Assembly (NCBI GenBank): GCA_039090855.1
Contig: CM077010.1
Coordinates: forward strand, 48,502,905-48,566,904
Source: Macrothele yani
Taxonomy: Eukaryota; Arthropoda; Arachnida; Araneae; Macrothelidae
DNA length: 64,000 bases
Direction of reading: 5' to 3'
This document shows, in pieces, positions 19,857 to 31,479 of the stretch. Within the stretch, counting starts at the first letter, position 1, and the number at the start of each line of letters is the position of its first letter. The notes under the pieces are model-generated. The model was not told the origin of the DNA, made no database searches, and saw only the letters and a list, made by a program, of their open reading frames with translations. Made by a program: the position numbers and the translations under genes.

Positions 19857-21325
19857 GTGTGAATGTATTTCATTTTTGTAAGGAGTTAAATAATAATGAA
19901 TTTCAAGTTTTAAAAGTAAAAGTGTGAATGCATAACTCTTAAAGAAATTTATTGGGGATCTGGTATTGAAGAAGTGATTTGTTATTTTTAAGGAAAAGGC
20001 TTAATGTATTTCATTAAGGGCCAGGAATTCAACTGGTCTGAGAGCAATGCTTTACAGTATTGAGTCGAAACCAGACAAAAGGTTAAACTTTGGGGAGTTT
20101 GAAATTTTTTTTCAAACTGACTACACTTCATTCTCTTAGTTTGAAGAGAATAAGTGCTTTCACTGACGACCCCTCTAGCTATAAGAAAATAAACACTCTG
20201 GGTTTCATAAAATTTCTTTCCAATTTTCTCCCTTATCTATTTTTGCTTCTTTCAGAAACGTACCTTAGGAAAAACGAAGTGATTCGTTTTGATCTTAGGA
20301 AAAAATAAACTGTTCAGAAACGCACCCTATCTGTTTTCAACTGAATCGAAAATAGACCTTTTAAAATATTTTACTTGAACGAAAACGTGCTTCTTAAATT
20401 TCGCAGTTTCCCATGTTATTCAATGGGAACTTCCCTGAATTTTCTATCATAAGAAATCCGAAAACGGTCCTCTTTGGAAAATCAACAAAATCGTTTTTGA
20501 CCCTATGCACTTTTATAAGATTCCAAAACGTATCTTAGAAAAAAACGAAGTGCTTCGTTTCTGACCCTAGGAATGAATGAACTTTTCTGAAATGATCTTA
20601 AAGAAAAACTATAATATCTGAGTTTGTTTTAAAGACGTCTAAAACATTTCTTGCATAGCGTTTCAAATTAGCTGGAACGGACTGTATGACAAGGTCTTCT
20701 ACAACATCTTTTTCTTTCTTGACAAGTTCTTCATTTGCTGGTTCTTCAGTTCGTGGGAGGGATTCATGGGAAGAAAATGGAGGATTAAAGCTTGAAACAT
20801 GAATGCGTTTATTCAAGACTTGATTGTATAATTTCACTTTCACTTCGCCAGACTCTTTGCTTGGCAGAATTTTTTTTTTCATTTCTTTGCCCAAGTCAGT
20901 TAACGTTTCTTTTGTTGGCATCTGTTATTTAACAAAATCCTACCTGTCGACTAACAGAAGATCCATTTATGAACAAAAATTAGATTACAAAATAACATTT
21001 CATGGGATGGGGACATGGACTAAAATGTACGAAGCGTGAACATAGAATGAAATTTCAAAAATAGAAGAAAAATAGGGTGAAATTGGAAGAAAACCTTTGA
21101 TAGAATAACATGCGAAATAAAGAAAAAAAATACTGCTACAATCTAATTTTAACTGTAATAGACCGGAATATTTTTTGAACCTACATGAAAAAGCGAGAGA
21201 GAAAAATAAACTAACATACAATAAAAGATGCATTTCGTAGAATATTCATGAAAAAATTTAAGTCACCCTAAAGAAAAATATAAATGATCCGTTGAAAAAA
21301 TCATGTAATCCCATAAAATAGCGGA
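19857..21325 (-). repeat. Right arm of the large inverted repeat
   Basis: Reverse-complement partner of 14938-16790 with few differences. It lacks the SINE and has a single 65-bp unit, so it is closer to the ancestral arm. Confidence 0.95.
20598..20921 (-). CDS. Arm-encoded ORF, right copy (107 aa), unknown function
   Basis: Open from ATG at 20921 to the stop at 20598. The product is Lys/Glu-rich; it contains GKEMKKKILPSKES, VKVKLYNQVLNKRIHV and, near the C-terminus, LVIQSVPANLKRYARNVLDV. I do not recognise the family. The two-part layout (a helix with a K-L-Y-N-Q core, then a V-P-x-x-x-K-x-x-A helix) resembles small proteins I associate with invertebrate mobile or virus-like elements, but this is recollection. 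Preservation of the frame in both arms apart from the SINE suggests it was coding when the arms formed. Confidence 0.5.
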   Translation of the reverse strand: MPTKETLTDLGKEMKKKILPSKESGEVKVKLYNQVLNKRIHVSSFNPPFSSHESLPRTEEPANEELVKKEKDVVEDLVIQSVPANLKRYARNVLDVFKTNSDIIVFL

Positions 21326-23008
21326 ATCACAAAGCAATGTTCACTTCGTTCCAAAGAAAAAATAAAATTTTCTGACCGGGAATAAATAAAATAATTAAAA
21401 AAAAATACATTAAGAAAGATTAAGAATTCAGCTGTGGAAATCCTTCGTCGATGTTTGTTGGAACAACCATCTATCAAATTAAGTAATCTTATCTGTATAC
21501 ATCGATCAAACAGAAGTTTTCTACCAAAACTTTGCTCGTTGAAAGTGTATGTTTGTTTAGAAAAGATACAGAACAAAGCATTTCCTTTCTCAAGTAAATA
21601 ATATATTCGCGTGTTAAAAGCATAGCCATCGCAGTTGTTTACCAAAAGTCAGATTACAAATTTACTGTGACAGAGGAAACTATGATATTGAATGCTAGAA
21701 ATCAGATTACTTTCTGAAGCAAATCATGGAGAAAACTAATTGATAAGAGTTTGGACAATGGACAAAGAGGAAATACAAAAACAACTGATTAGTAAAGGTC
21801 AAGCAGTGCATACACGAAGATATTCTGGGAATGGATTTATCTAACATGCAGAAGACTTTTTGTAATGACAACGGAGGAAGGGTATTTATCAAATGTCAAC
21901 ATACAGGACAAAATTGTAGATACCCATATACACTTGTTAAGCAGAAGGAAAATGATCTGTTTCCTTTAAATGTCTGCGTGAACACTTCAGTCTCCCAATC
22001 AATGCTAAGGCGATAACGAGTAAAAGGTTCAGTTTTCCCTTCGCGTATAGAAGTAATCTGATCGCTTATCTATGTCAGAGGAGGGGAACAGAATTCTAAA
22101 AGACAATCTGACTTCAGAAATGAATCTCAAAGCAGAAAAAAATAAAAATATGCTAGATTAAAGAGTAACGTAGGTCAGAAAAAAGAATTATGTTAGGAAA
22201 AAATAACTCCCCATTAAAAGAATTAAGTCTGACACAAGAAATATGTTATCTCAATATTCCTTTGTTGTTAAACGCATGGTGTGAAAAACAAGTCATCTTA
22301 TCTGTATATAAAGATTAAGCGGTTCAGAAAACTTTGTTCTGGAGAAAGTGTTTGTTTGTTTACGAAACAAAGTATTTCCTTCCAAAAGTTGTGTTATCAA
22401 CTTCCTGTGGTACTGGAATCAGATAACCTTCTCTAACAAATCGGGGTGAAAAGATAAGAAATTGGACAGAGGAACTGATTAGTAAAGGTCAACAATTAAC
22501 CACACAAAGGAATTCTGGAATAGATCTTATTTGACTCACAAGATATTGAAGTCCGCTTGGTGGGGAGATTGCACTATCGCTAACAGGAAACAAAGATAAC
22601 GTCTCAAGGTTTTATCTTTCCCGTCAAGAAACAAATGGCATGTATCACTGACGATGTTAAAAGAATTCTTTCTTCTTTCAGAAATGAAATTACTAAATAT
22701 TAATCATGATCACCGTGCAAACGCTTTATGAGGGGGAAAAACTTTTCAAGAAGGAATAATTCATTTGTTTTACATAAAACATTTCTTGACTAAGGGACAT
22801 GGAGGAAATATTTGTTGTAAACAATAAATAATACTTGAGCAATAATGCAACGCCTATAAAAAAAATTCCTAACACCTCACTCAAGTTCTAAAAAATATGT
22901 TTTATAAAAATCTTAATAAATCAGAATTCAAAGCACAAAAAAAAAATTCCTAAGTTTGTTAAAAAGATATTAAAACATGAAAAGATTTCCCAAAAATACT
23001 TGTCAAAG
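21326..23008. repeat. Diverged direct duplication, about 0.75-0.8 kb period
   Basis: Segments such as TCTTATCTGTATA (21486, 22297), GTTTGTTTA (21551, 22354) and ACTGATTAGTAAAGGTCAA (about 21783, 22474) occur in the same order twice. No recognised gene; a 114-codon minus-strand frame at 21301-21645 has no known domain. Composition resembles the neighbouring inverted-repeat element, which may extend here. Confidence 0.6.
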
Positions 23009-23030
23009 GTCTTATCTCTAGAGATAAGAC
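23009..23030. repeat. Perfect 22-bp palindrome
   Basis: A gapless palindrome centred on CTCTAGAG with outer GTCTTATCT / AGATAAGAC arms. The TCTTATCT word recurs at 21486 and 22297 nearby. Confidence 0.9.
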
Positions 23031-23268
23031 ATTTCCGGTAGGTTCACTCGAGAGGTGCTTCGCCCCTCCCTCCCTGCTGCGGCCCCCGTGATGTGCAACC
23101 GTGATGTGCACAATGTTAAGTGAAGAGGACTAGAACATAACCTTTATTACTACTACGCGATCATTTTGACATCTCAATGTGATCGCGCGCAAACTCAACT
23201 TGCTGTGATATTAAGAATTCAACTCGAATTTTGTAGATTGGAAAAATAGAACTAGAGTCATTAACAAT

Positions 23269-25188
23269 CAGGGGCGGATTGGCCTATCGTGACATTTCCC
23301 GGTGGACCCTTCCGTATATTTTGTCTCTTTCTTTCTTAAAAATGTTTTCGGTTCAGTCGTTTTAAACACACAACTGAACCACAACACTTTTTTTTATAAA
23401 CGAAGCACACATAATGTAATTATAACAAGTGGGAAAAAAACCCTCTATTTTGAATTAGGGAAAAAACTCTCCACACCAAGCAACTACTCCCAACTACAAT
23501 AGATGGGCCATGTGTGTTTGAGAACTTCTGGGTTCACTTAGCTGAGGAATGAGAATGTATGTACCGTATGTTGCGGAAGGGCGGAGTGCAAGATGTTCTA
23601 TATATTCCCCAAGGAAAGAGGGGAGGGGGTAGTTGATTTTACTCCCGTTGATTGTAGGCGGCATTAGTGCTGTGCTCAGAAGAGCTGAGTTCGAGCTCAA
23701 TTTTAAGAGCCCGAGGCCGCAGTATGTCAGCCCTAGACCTCCTAAGCCCATATTTTATATTACAAGACAGAGCTCGGGCCCGAAAACTATGATTAATCTG
23801 TTTAGGCATTAAAAAAATCTGCTCTTCCAAACTTCCACTCCTTCCTTCCCATGCAATTAACAGATGTCTTTCTCAACTGCGGAGTGGGAAGGAATGTCTA
23901 TCTATTTGTATAGTTTCTTTGACCATTCATTTCATCCTGAAATCTTTCGAGGGGCCTGGTATCTGGAAAAATCGGGAGGCACAACAATCTACGCATGTAA
24001 ACAACATTGGGGTGGGGGCTGAACAAGGCTTAATTTTTTTCACTACTTTAGTTAAAGTAGTGAAAATATTCATTCACCCATGTTTGATAAAACAGCACTA
24101 CATAATGGTTATTATGGGAGGTACTATCCACTATGTGACAACACAGAATTCAGAGTGAAAGCTAATAATATCAAGAACTTAGTTTGAAACTGTAAGATTA
24201 TTTGTGGGGGTGTTCATATACGATCCCTTTCCCCCGAAATGTCCTACCTAGGCAGCCTACGCTCCTTGTGATAGCTGACAATTGCTGCAGATGAAGGCAT
24301 TTACAGAAATATCATTTCAACATGAAGTTGCGAAATGTTTTGTTTATGTTATTTAGTAAGGTGTCTTTACAATACATAACCGCAGCATAAAAGCACATTT
24401 AGTAATTGAAACACATATGAATATATGATCACTATATTTTAATACACGATATTTAAAAATCTTTAAATTTCAGTGATTGTCCACAATAGAAAAATTGCAG
24501 TAGAAATAGACAACGTAAAAGTTTTGTATTGTTTCTTCATTTATTTTAATTTAAAAGTCATGTCTTATACGAAAGGATTTTTGGCGCAACTCCAACATAA
24601 TTTTGGTAGTAGCAGTTCTCTCTCTCTCAAATATTTGCTGGAATTTCAGCCCACTTCATTGAAAATTTAAGAACTGGAAGCTCAAAGGTATGAAAATCAA
24701 GATTATTTTACGACCTGTCAAACATGAAAAGGCGATATAAGCAATTTCTTTTTTAAAAATTATGGTGTTCTTACTTCAGCGTTCTTAAGAGAAAATTTTA
24801 AACAAATATAAATATTGAGTGTGTCCAAAACTAGAAGCTTCTCTAGCGCAATTACATACATAACTAACAAAACTAGTGATTTAAACCTGGTTATTCGCTT
24901 TTCCCACGTCGATTGAGTTTGCCACGATATTTAAATATCTTGAAATTTCTAACTGTGATTGTTAACAACAGAAAAATTGCAGTACAATTTTTTTGAAGTA
25001 AAATCTTGGCATGAGCCGATGAAAAGTTTTCCGCAACACCCCCCTCTACTATGCTTGCCACTGTTTCCAGAGCAACTGTATTTTTTGTTTTGCTTCTTAA
25101 ATAAAATTAAATGGTTTTGAGTTGTGATACAATAGTATCGCAGAACTACAACAGAACGGGCCCTTTTGCGACCGCCAATCTGCCCCTG
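23269..25188. mobile_element. Non-autonomous hAT element, perfect 8-bp duplication
   Basis: Ends CAGGGGCGGATTGGCC at 23269 and its counterpart (rc CAGGGGCAGATTGGCG) at 25188. TTAACAAT flanks both sides exactly (23261-23268 and 25189-25196). No transposase is visible in the 1920 bp, so it would need a partner element. Confidence 0.95.
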
Positions 25189-25196
25189 TTAACAAT

Positions 25197-26219
25197 CCAA
25201 TGTTTTTGAATTAGCACGAGATCACCTTGACATCTAAAAGTGAGAGTGCTATTATATAGCAGATAATCAGTTTGACGTCGTGAGAGCACACATGAATTGA
25301 TCGATAAGTGATGGCGCAACAATGCAGACGTTGCTGTGACGTTCAGCATTCCAGAGAGATCTGGGTGTTTATATATATTACGAAACATGTATTGACAGCA
25401 GTTGCACCACTCTTATCTGATGCATTTTCCAAACTGCAGCACATGGCTACTTTGTCACTTATTATATCAGCATTTTTGAAATATTTATTAGTACCAATGC
25501 AAATATTATATTTTTGTATTTCCCAAAGTATAAATGCAGGAGGGAGGGAGGCCTGACAATTATCTTTGTTATTACTTACAAATTATTTGTTACTTTATGT
25601 TTCCCAAATTACTCTGTATATGCAGGCAGGCAGAACTACCTTTGTCACATATTATCAGCATTTCTAGATTATTTATTAGTACATATTAGTGCCAATATTT
25701 TCCAAAGTGCTCTACATAAATAAATCTACATAGTGTTCTACATCTCTTATTATAAGTACCTAATTAATGACATCACGGCACTTCTAGTTATTAATCTACA
25801 GTGAAAAATTTCAATTACAAGTTTTATACATATAATTTTTAATATATTTTGTGGACAATATTAGGTGGTCTCTTACTGTTTTTCTTTTCTTTCTTTTTGA
25901 ACAAGTACAGTAGAGTCCCACAGATTTGTGTCCTGCTTAATCCTAGGTAATTCCAAAGGGCATCCATTTTTCACCCAGCATGCTTTCATTTTCCTTCGGA
26001 GCAGAAGTGGAATAATGTTCAGAGATAATAAGTGCTGCATAGCAATTCATTTTGCTGTTTTCTAGAGTCCACATGAATTTATCTGTAATCTATCAACATG
26101 AGGTTTATGTACATGTCACATATGTTTATATCTTCCACACTGAGTTGCAAGAACTTGTTGTGAACAATTAAACTGTTTAAACTGAAATTAGTGGTAAAGA
26201 AAAACAAACATCCATTTTT
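25197..26219. other. Intergenic with a diverged tandem pair
   Basis: Segments containing TTTGTCAC(A/T)TATTAT followed by CAGCATTT and TTATTAGTAC recur at about 25455 and 25638 (period about 185 bp). No supported gene. Confidence 0.5.
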
Positions 26220-26348
26220 TTGAATGAAAAGATAAAGGCTTTTAAAACAAAAGATACTGGCAAGAGTATTAAAAATGCTACTACTGAATTTGGTGTTGGT
26301 AAAGTCACAGATCATTGGATTACATGGGAACAGGACAAGAGGGGCCAC
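26220..26348 (+). pseudogene. pogo/Tigger-like N-terminal fragment
   Basis: The plus frame reads LNEKIKAFKTKDTGKSIKNA then TEFGVGKVTDHWITW, matching the psq-type helix-turn-helix at the start of pogo-class transposases and CENP-B. It is followed by a stop and is isolated, so it is a relic. Confidence 0.5.
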
Positions 26349-26512
26349 TAAAAAAGATTCTCACAAGAACTTCTGATTAAGTAATTTTTCTGTTGAGCTT
26401 CTGGATGCATGCATATGGAATAAAACTAGGGGGAAACACCATGGGATTTTACAGTAGAAAAAATGGAAATTTGCATTAAAAAGCCATATTATTGAATTTT
26501 TGCCTTGACTTC

Positions 26513-26587
26513 CCTGGTGGCTGAGTGGTACAAAGCACTTGTTCCTAATCATTCATCCGGGTTTGAATCCCATGTGGGTCCCTCCAA
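26513..26587 (+). mobile_element. SINE head fragment
   Basis: A tRNA-like segment with A box TGGCTGAGTGG and B box GGTTTGAATCC lies on plus just before a minus-strand SINE. Confidence 0.6.
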
Positions 26588-26806
26588 TTTTTTTTTAAAT
26601 TGGAGGTTTAACGATCACCGTGAGCAACTCAAAGGGATATAAGCAGTTGCTCGTCCCTAATTTAGGGTCACTGGTTCCAGGGAAAGGAGAGAGCCAGTGC
26701 CGTAAGACAAACACAACATCTATGCCTCACCGGGATTTGAACCCGGACCCCTTTCAGACGAATGATCAGAGGCCTTCGTTTAGACCACTGCGCCAACAGG
26801 GCGGCA
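26588..26806 (-). mobile_element. tRNA-derived SINE copy
   Basis: Full minus-strand copy with T-rich tail side at 26588-26600 and head ending GGGCGGCA. Confidence 0.95.
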
Positions 26807-26810
26807 AAGG

Positions 26811-27031
26811 TTTTTTTTTTTTTTTTGGAGGGTTAACGACCACCGTGAGCAACTCAATGGGCTATAAGCAGTCGCCCGTCCCTAATTTAGGGTCACTGGT
26901 TCCAGGGAAGGGAGAGAGCCAGTGCCGTAAGACAAACACAACATCCATGCCAGACCGGGATTCGAACCCGGACCCCGTACGGACGAATGATCAGAGGCCA
27001 GTGCCTTAGACCACTGCGCCACCGGGGCGGC
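26811..27031 (-). mobile_element. tRNA-derived SINE copy
   Basis: Full copy close to the family consensus, with a 16-nt T run representing the A tail. Confidence 0.95.
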
Positions 27032-27039
27032 ACGCGGCA

Positions 27040-27249
27040 AAGGTTTAACGACCAAAGTACACAGTGAGCAACTCAATGGACTGTAAGCAGTCGCCCGGCC
27101 CCAATTTAGGGCCACTGGTTCCAGGGAAGGGAGAGAGCCAGTGCCGTAAGAAAAACACAACATACATATTTCACCGGGATTCGAAACCGGATCTATCGTG
27201 GACGAATTATCATAAGCATGCGCATAGACTACTGTGCCATTGGGGCGGC
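27040..27249 (-). mobile_element. tRNA-derived SINE copy
   Basis: Third copy of a head-to-tail series; contains a short extra segment (AAGTACA) near its 3' end. Confidence 0.9.
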
Positions 27250-27422
27250 AAGCACTGTCTCTCCCCCTTTCCTGGAATCAGTGCCCCAAAAGTAGGGACA
27301 AGGAACTACAAGCACTGTCTCCTCCTTTCCTGGAATCAGTGCCCCAAAAGTAGGGACAAGCAACTACTTATAGCCCACTGAGTTTCTCACAATGGCTGTT
27401 AAATCCCCAAATGATCAAAAAA
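27250..27422 (+). mobile_element. SINE 3' half with internal 57-bp duplication
   Basis: Plus-strand body and 3' end only. The segment AGCACTGTCTC...GGACAAG..ACTAC is present twice in tandem. Confidence 0.85.
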
Positions 27423-27627
27423 TTATCTTGAACTTTGAAACACATTGTACATATGTACAGTATGGTAAAGCATGAAAGGCAAAGGAATGAAAAGCATCGC
27501 ATTACTTTCTGCAACAGCCATTTGATGCTTGATAAGGATGTCCTGAAGTTTTTTCCAGAACTTTGTCTTTCCTTATTGTCTCAGCAAGATCTCACATTTC
27601 AATTACCCATCTCTCTTATGTAATTTT
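27423..27627. other. Intergenic, nothing recognised
   Basis: A 62-codon open frame here has no recognisable features. Confidence 0.4.
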
Positions 27628-27903
27628 TGGATCTTTTTTTTTTTTTTTTTTTTTTTTTTGGTTGGGGATTTAACGACCACCGTGAGCAACTCAATGGGCT
27701 ATATATAAGCAGTCGCCCGTCTCTAATTTAGGGTCACTGATTCCAGGGAAGGGAGAGAGCCAGTGCCATAATACAAACACAACATCCATGCCTCACCGGG
27801 ATTCGAACCTGGACCTCTTTCGGATGAATGATCAGAGGCCATCGCTTAGACCAGTGCGCCTTCCCCTTTCAGACGAATGATCAGAGGCCATCGCATAGAC
27901 CAG
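27628..27903 (-). mobile_element. SINE copy with duplicated head segment
   Basis: Full minus-strand copy with a 32-nt T run. About 40 bp of the tRNA-like head (CAGACGAATGATCAGAGGCC through TAGACCAG) is repeated at 27864-27903. Confidence 0.9.
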
Positions 27904-29563
27904 TTTTGGATCTTCCAGTTTTCAGTTAAAATTATGTGAAAGGAAAAGGAACAGTAGCAATTTGCACATGGTGTTTGTTCATGCTCTTTGTGGCAACACA
28001 ATTTGTTTGCCCCTTTCTGAAAACTAAACTGTGGGCATCCATGCCAGAAAGTAATGGTAGAAACATAGCATTAGAAACTCTTCAGCAGAGGATGTTTTTT
28101 CTTGGGGGGGGGATTCTTTGAATTTTTGCAGCAATGGCTAAATGTCAATGTCAATCCAATTTTAAGTCCACCATTGCAGGTGGAATGATGATGTATTTTG
28201 TAAAATATTCAGAATGGTTTGACAGGTGAAAAAAAGAAAAAAGGTATGAAGTATCACAACTGAATATTTGTGGACAGTAACCTGCTACTGATTTCAAACT
28301 AAATTCAAAAAAATAATAAAAATGAGAAAATATTACAGATGATCAACTTTATTTACGTGATGAAATCTTTCTCAGTGTTGCAGTCAGAAAAGTTATAAGG
28401 CAAAGAAAGGATAATCATACTGTCCTGTTCCAATATATCTAGTATTCCTAAATTGTGCTTGGTGTTTATTGCCAAATTGAAGAACCAGTGGCCATTTAAA
28501 AATGTTGCAAGTAAGCAAATAAGGCTTTGTATAAAACTACAAAAAAAAAAAAAAGTACCTGCAAGAGTAAGTTATTTTCCAGCGGCCCTCTGGCAATTGG
28601 CCAGTAAAAATTCCATCAGGCCAGTGAACTGTTTATGTTACTAGCCCAGGTGGTCAAAATTTTTTTTCATCCCCAGTTTTATTTGGAATTTACAAGTTTA
28701 TAAAGAACTCAACCAAATTTTAAAATATTCAGGTTTGGCAATGAATTTTCGGATATATATATATATTTTAATTCAGATATTTACAACTCAAAAACTGAAT
28801 ATCAGAATTTCAAACCATGCTTTAGTTTTGTGAAAAATTTGGACTGTAGGAAGTCGAAGTCCGAATCAAAATATTTAGGTTAAGAAAGCACTACTTGTTT
28901 GCCCAAGTAGTGACCCCAGAATATGGGTCTTTGAAAATACTTTCTAACTGGAGGTTGAAGAACCATTTATGCTCTGGCTTTGTCCATCTGTCTTTCTGTC
29001 TACATGAAGCAACATCCTGCCTTTCACATTAAAGCAAGGTATTTAATGCAGGTGGCTTTTGGCATGTTGCAAAGTGCTTCATAATCAGTACACTGTATGG
29101 TTTTCTCTTTACTTATTTTCTTCTTTGCAACTTCGTTCCCATGCATGCATTCAATCTCATACTTTTTTTTTTATAAAAAAAAAAGAGAAACTTTTTGATT
29201 TTTTATCAACTTTTACTCCATGTATTTTACTATTAGAAAATAAAAATATCTGCGTAAATATCATGATCCGATTGATAAATTCTTAATTTAATCATTCAAC
29301 ATCAAAATTTTGCAGAAATACATACCAGAATAAAAACTAGATGCAACCTGTTCTGTTCGTGCTGCAAAACAAAGGCAAAACTCTGAAGATACAGAGAGTG
29401 ATAGGAAAGCCACATAAAAGGAGTTATGTGTCTTCTCCTCCTGAAACCAAGTGCAAGCGAGCTTTTGTTTTTTTACCCAGGGAGAGAGACTGGCAGAAGA
29501 GGTCAAATGGATGTGTAGATCTATTTTGTAAAACAGCACCTTGCATTTAACATTAGCATTCAG
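27904..29563. other. AT-rich intergenic region
   Basis: No supported gene. Around 28945-29000, GAGGTTGAAGAACC...CTTTGTCC and (C/G)TCTGTCT words resemble segments at 49140-49190 and 59945-60090, suggesting a shared dispersed repeat. Confidence 0.4.
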
Positions 29564-30215
29564 GTGAGTGTGTTTGTGCATTTAGGAAGCATGTTTGACA
29601 GAGAGAACAAATTGGATAGTGAAATTAGTAGGCGAGTGAATTCTTCATTGAAAGTCATGGCTGCTCTGGGAGGTTTTCACAGGAATGATGGGTTCTCAAG
29701 AGAGTCCCACATGGCTGTGTATGAGAGTGTAAGTGTTTCTACTCTGATGTATGGCAGTGAAACCTGGATACTGCAGAAGAAACATAGGAGTCGTTTTTGT
29801 GCTGGAGAAATGCGTTACTCACGGAAGGTTTGTGGCAAGACACGGTCTGATTGTGTGAGGAATGAAGATGTGTTGCAGTTCTGTAAAGTGAAGCAAAATG
29901 TTGTTAGCAAGGTGGAGACTAATATGCTTCGGTGGTTTGGCCATGTTGAAAGAAAGAGTGATGAGATACTTACTAAGAAAATCTTTTTTAGCCCAAGTGG
30001 CAGGAAGGAAAGGCAGAGGAAGGCCAAGGAAGTCATGGGAGGATCAGATTCAGGAATTGATGGATGTGAGTGAAGCCTGAGTTGTATGTCAAGATCGCTG
30101 TAAATGGAGAAGTTTGATATGGCAACAGTAAGTAAAAATTATCTGGTAGTTTGTATTTTTTTATTTTTTTTGGAGCTAACCTCTGAATCTCAGAGAACAG
30201 CTTAGTGATATGTAT
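29564..30215 (+). mobile_element. 5'-truncated LINE, 3' end only
   Basis: Encodes the C-terminal part of a non-LTR retrotransposon ORF2 (GSMFDRENKLDSEISRRVNS, then LMYGSETWILQKKHRSR and MLRWFGHVERKSDEIL) followed by the 3' end ACCTCTGAATCTCAGAGAAC. The protein frame shifts near 29985. It matches the longer minus-strand LINE at 55603-59030, the likely same family. 5' truncation is the normal outcome of target-primed reverse transcription. Confidence 0.9.
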
Positions 30216-30699
30216 GTATTCCCTGTGAGACTAAAACATGTAAGGAATTAAATCAAGAAAAGTTTGTTGCTGTGGCAGACTAGGAGGTGGCAGTTTTAAA
30301 ACAAGCAACCCATGTCACTTTTGCATTTGTGAATGGCAATAAAAATATTTCATAATATATGTACTGTAAACTTTAATAATTTGAAATTAACTATGTATTA
30401 TGCTTCAGTGTACCATCCTTGATACTAATACCATGTGTTTACTAAATGTATTAGCATTTGTACCATTTCTGGATTTGTAAAAATGAGTGGACCAGGGATG
30501 CACCAAGCAGGGGAACAACAGGTGCGAAGCACTCGGGCGCTAGATTCCAGGGGCTGCAGGATGCCTCAATTAAATTTTACAGCTGATAAATTAAAATTTG
30601 ACTAAGGCATGGGAGAAGTTAAGAAAACATTTTACTGTGAGGAATCGTAATGCTACGTGGCACGTTTACATTTTTAGTAAAAATAATTAATTATATAAT

Positions 30700-31130
30700 T
30701 CAATAGAAAACATCTTGAAATCAGAGAATAATTTTTATTGTTTTGTTCAGTAACTGATATCGCAGGCAAAGGATTAAGAATTCTTTAAAAATTTTTTTTT
30801 AAAATCTTGAAGATATTAACATTCATAATTTGCGTGGCCACCCCTATGACAACTGGGCCGATATGAAGAAAAAAACCAATGAACTTCAGAAAACATCATT
30901 TTTCATCCTAAAACTCTTATGCATTTTACGTACTTTGAGTGGCTCATACTTTAACTTTGGTCGCAAATAATGACAAAAAAAAATTCTCTACAGATCGTGA
31001 ACATTTTTAGCATTGTTGAAGAAATATATGCTTTCTTTTCTGAATTACCTTGCCGTTGGCAAATTTTAAAGAAAGAGCTTCCAGCGTTGACCGTAAAACC
31101 GTGCTCTGAAATAAGGTGGTAAAAAAAAAA
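30700..31130 (+). pseudogene. hAT transposase relic
   Basis: Plus-strand text includes LEDINIHNLRGHPYDN (the conserved L-R-G-x-x-Y-D-N motif) and, further on, VNIFSIVEEIYAFFSELPCR then LTVKPCSEIRW, both typical of ZMYM1-like hAT transposases. Frames are broken. A hAT-like terminus (CAGGGATGCACCAAGCAGGG) lies upstream near 30493; the other end was not found. Confidence 0.75.
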
Positions 31131-31149
31131 GGATCGATGCAACAAGAGT

Positions 31150-31470
31150 AACATCATCATCATCAACTATTATAAATCCTCTGTTTGATGAAGGTCTCCC
31201 CAAGTTTCTTCCACAACGGTCTGTCTTGGACCAGTCTCCTCCATTTCACTCTCGCATGCTTTCGATTCCACCCACTCATCTCCCACGTGTTCTTCTTCTG
31301 GGTCTTTTCCTGTCCCTTGGAATTCATTCTAAAATTTCGGTTGTCCATCGTTGATCCGTTCTCAAGACAATATATCCAGTCCATTAACATTTCAGGGATT
31401 TTACTCTGATCATGATGTCTTCCATTCTTGTCATTTTCGTTATCAACAAGTTCCTGTTTTTACCATTCTT
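31150..31470. repeat. Interspersed repeat shared with 51900-52040
   Basis: ATCATCATCATCAACTATTAT, GATGAAGGTCTC, CTTCCACAAC and GATCTGTCTTG / GGTCTGTCTTG words recur in the same order at 51900-52040. At the second site it is joined to LINE (RTE-type) coding sequence, so it is probably a LINE 3' region. Confidence 0.7.
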
Positions 31471-31479
31471 GGTTATATA

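Larger units (their letters stand above)
14938..21325. mobile_element. Large inverted-repeat element of unknown class (possibly virus-like)
   Basis: Two arms of about 1.47 kb in opposite orientation (about 14938-16790 and 19857-21325) flank a 3.1-kb centre. The centre holds a minus-strand PC4-like protein and an acidic protein with SUMO-interaction-like repeats. Each arm carries a copy of a 107-codon frame. The outer ends include an imperfect palindrome (ATGTAATCC...GGATTACAT), which could form a terminal hairpin. No transposase, polymerase or capsid gene was recognised and no clear target duplication was seen. It could be a long-TIR transposon, a remnant of an integrated DNA virus, or an inverted segmental duplication; the first two are inferred from gene content and arm length only. 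Confidence 0.6.

Noticed and set aside
14938..21325. Polinton/Maverick element
   Set aside because: No protein-primed polymerase, integrase, protease or capsid-like sequence was recognised; arm length alone is not enough.
21301..21645. 114-codon open frame beside the inverted-repeat element
   Set aside because: No domain, low complexity and partly inside the repeat arm; not supported as coding.
26620..27009. 129-codon open frame
   Set aside because: Antisense frame of two SINE copies.
30480..31130. Complete hAT element
   Set aside because: Only one terminus-like sequence was found and no target duplication; kept as a transposase relic only.
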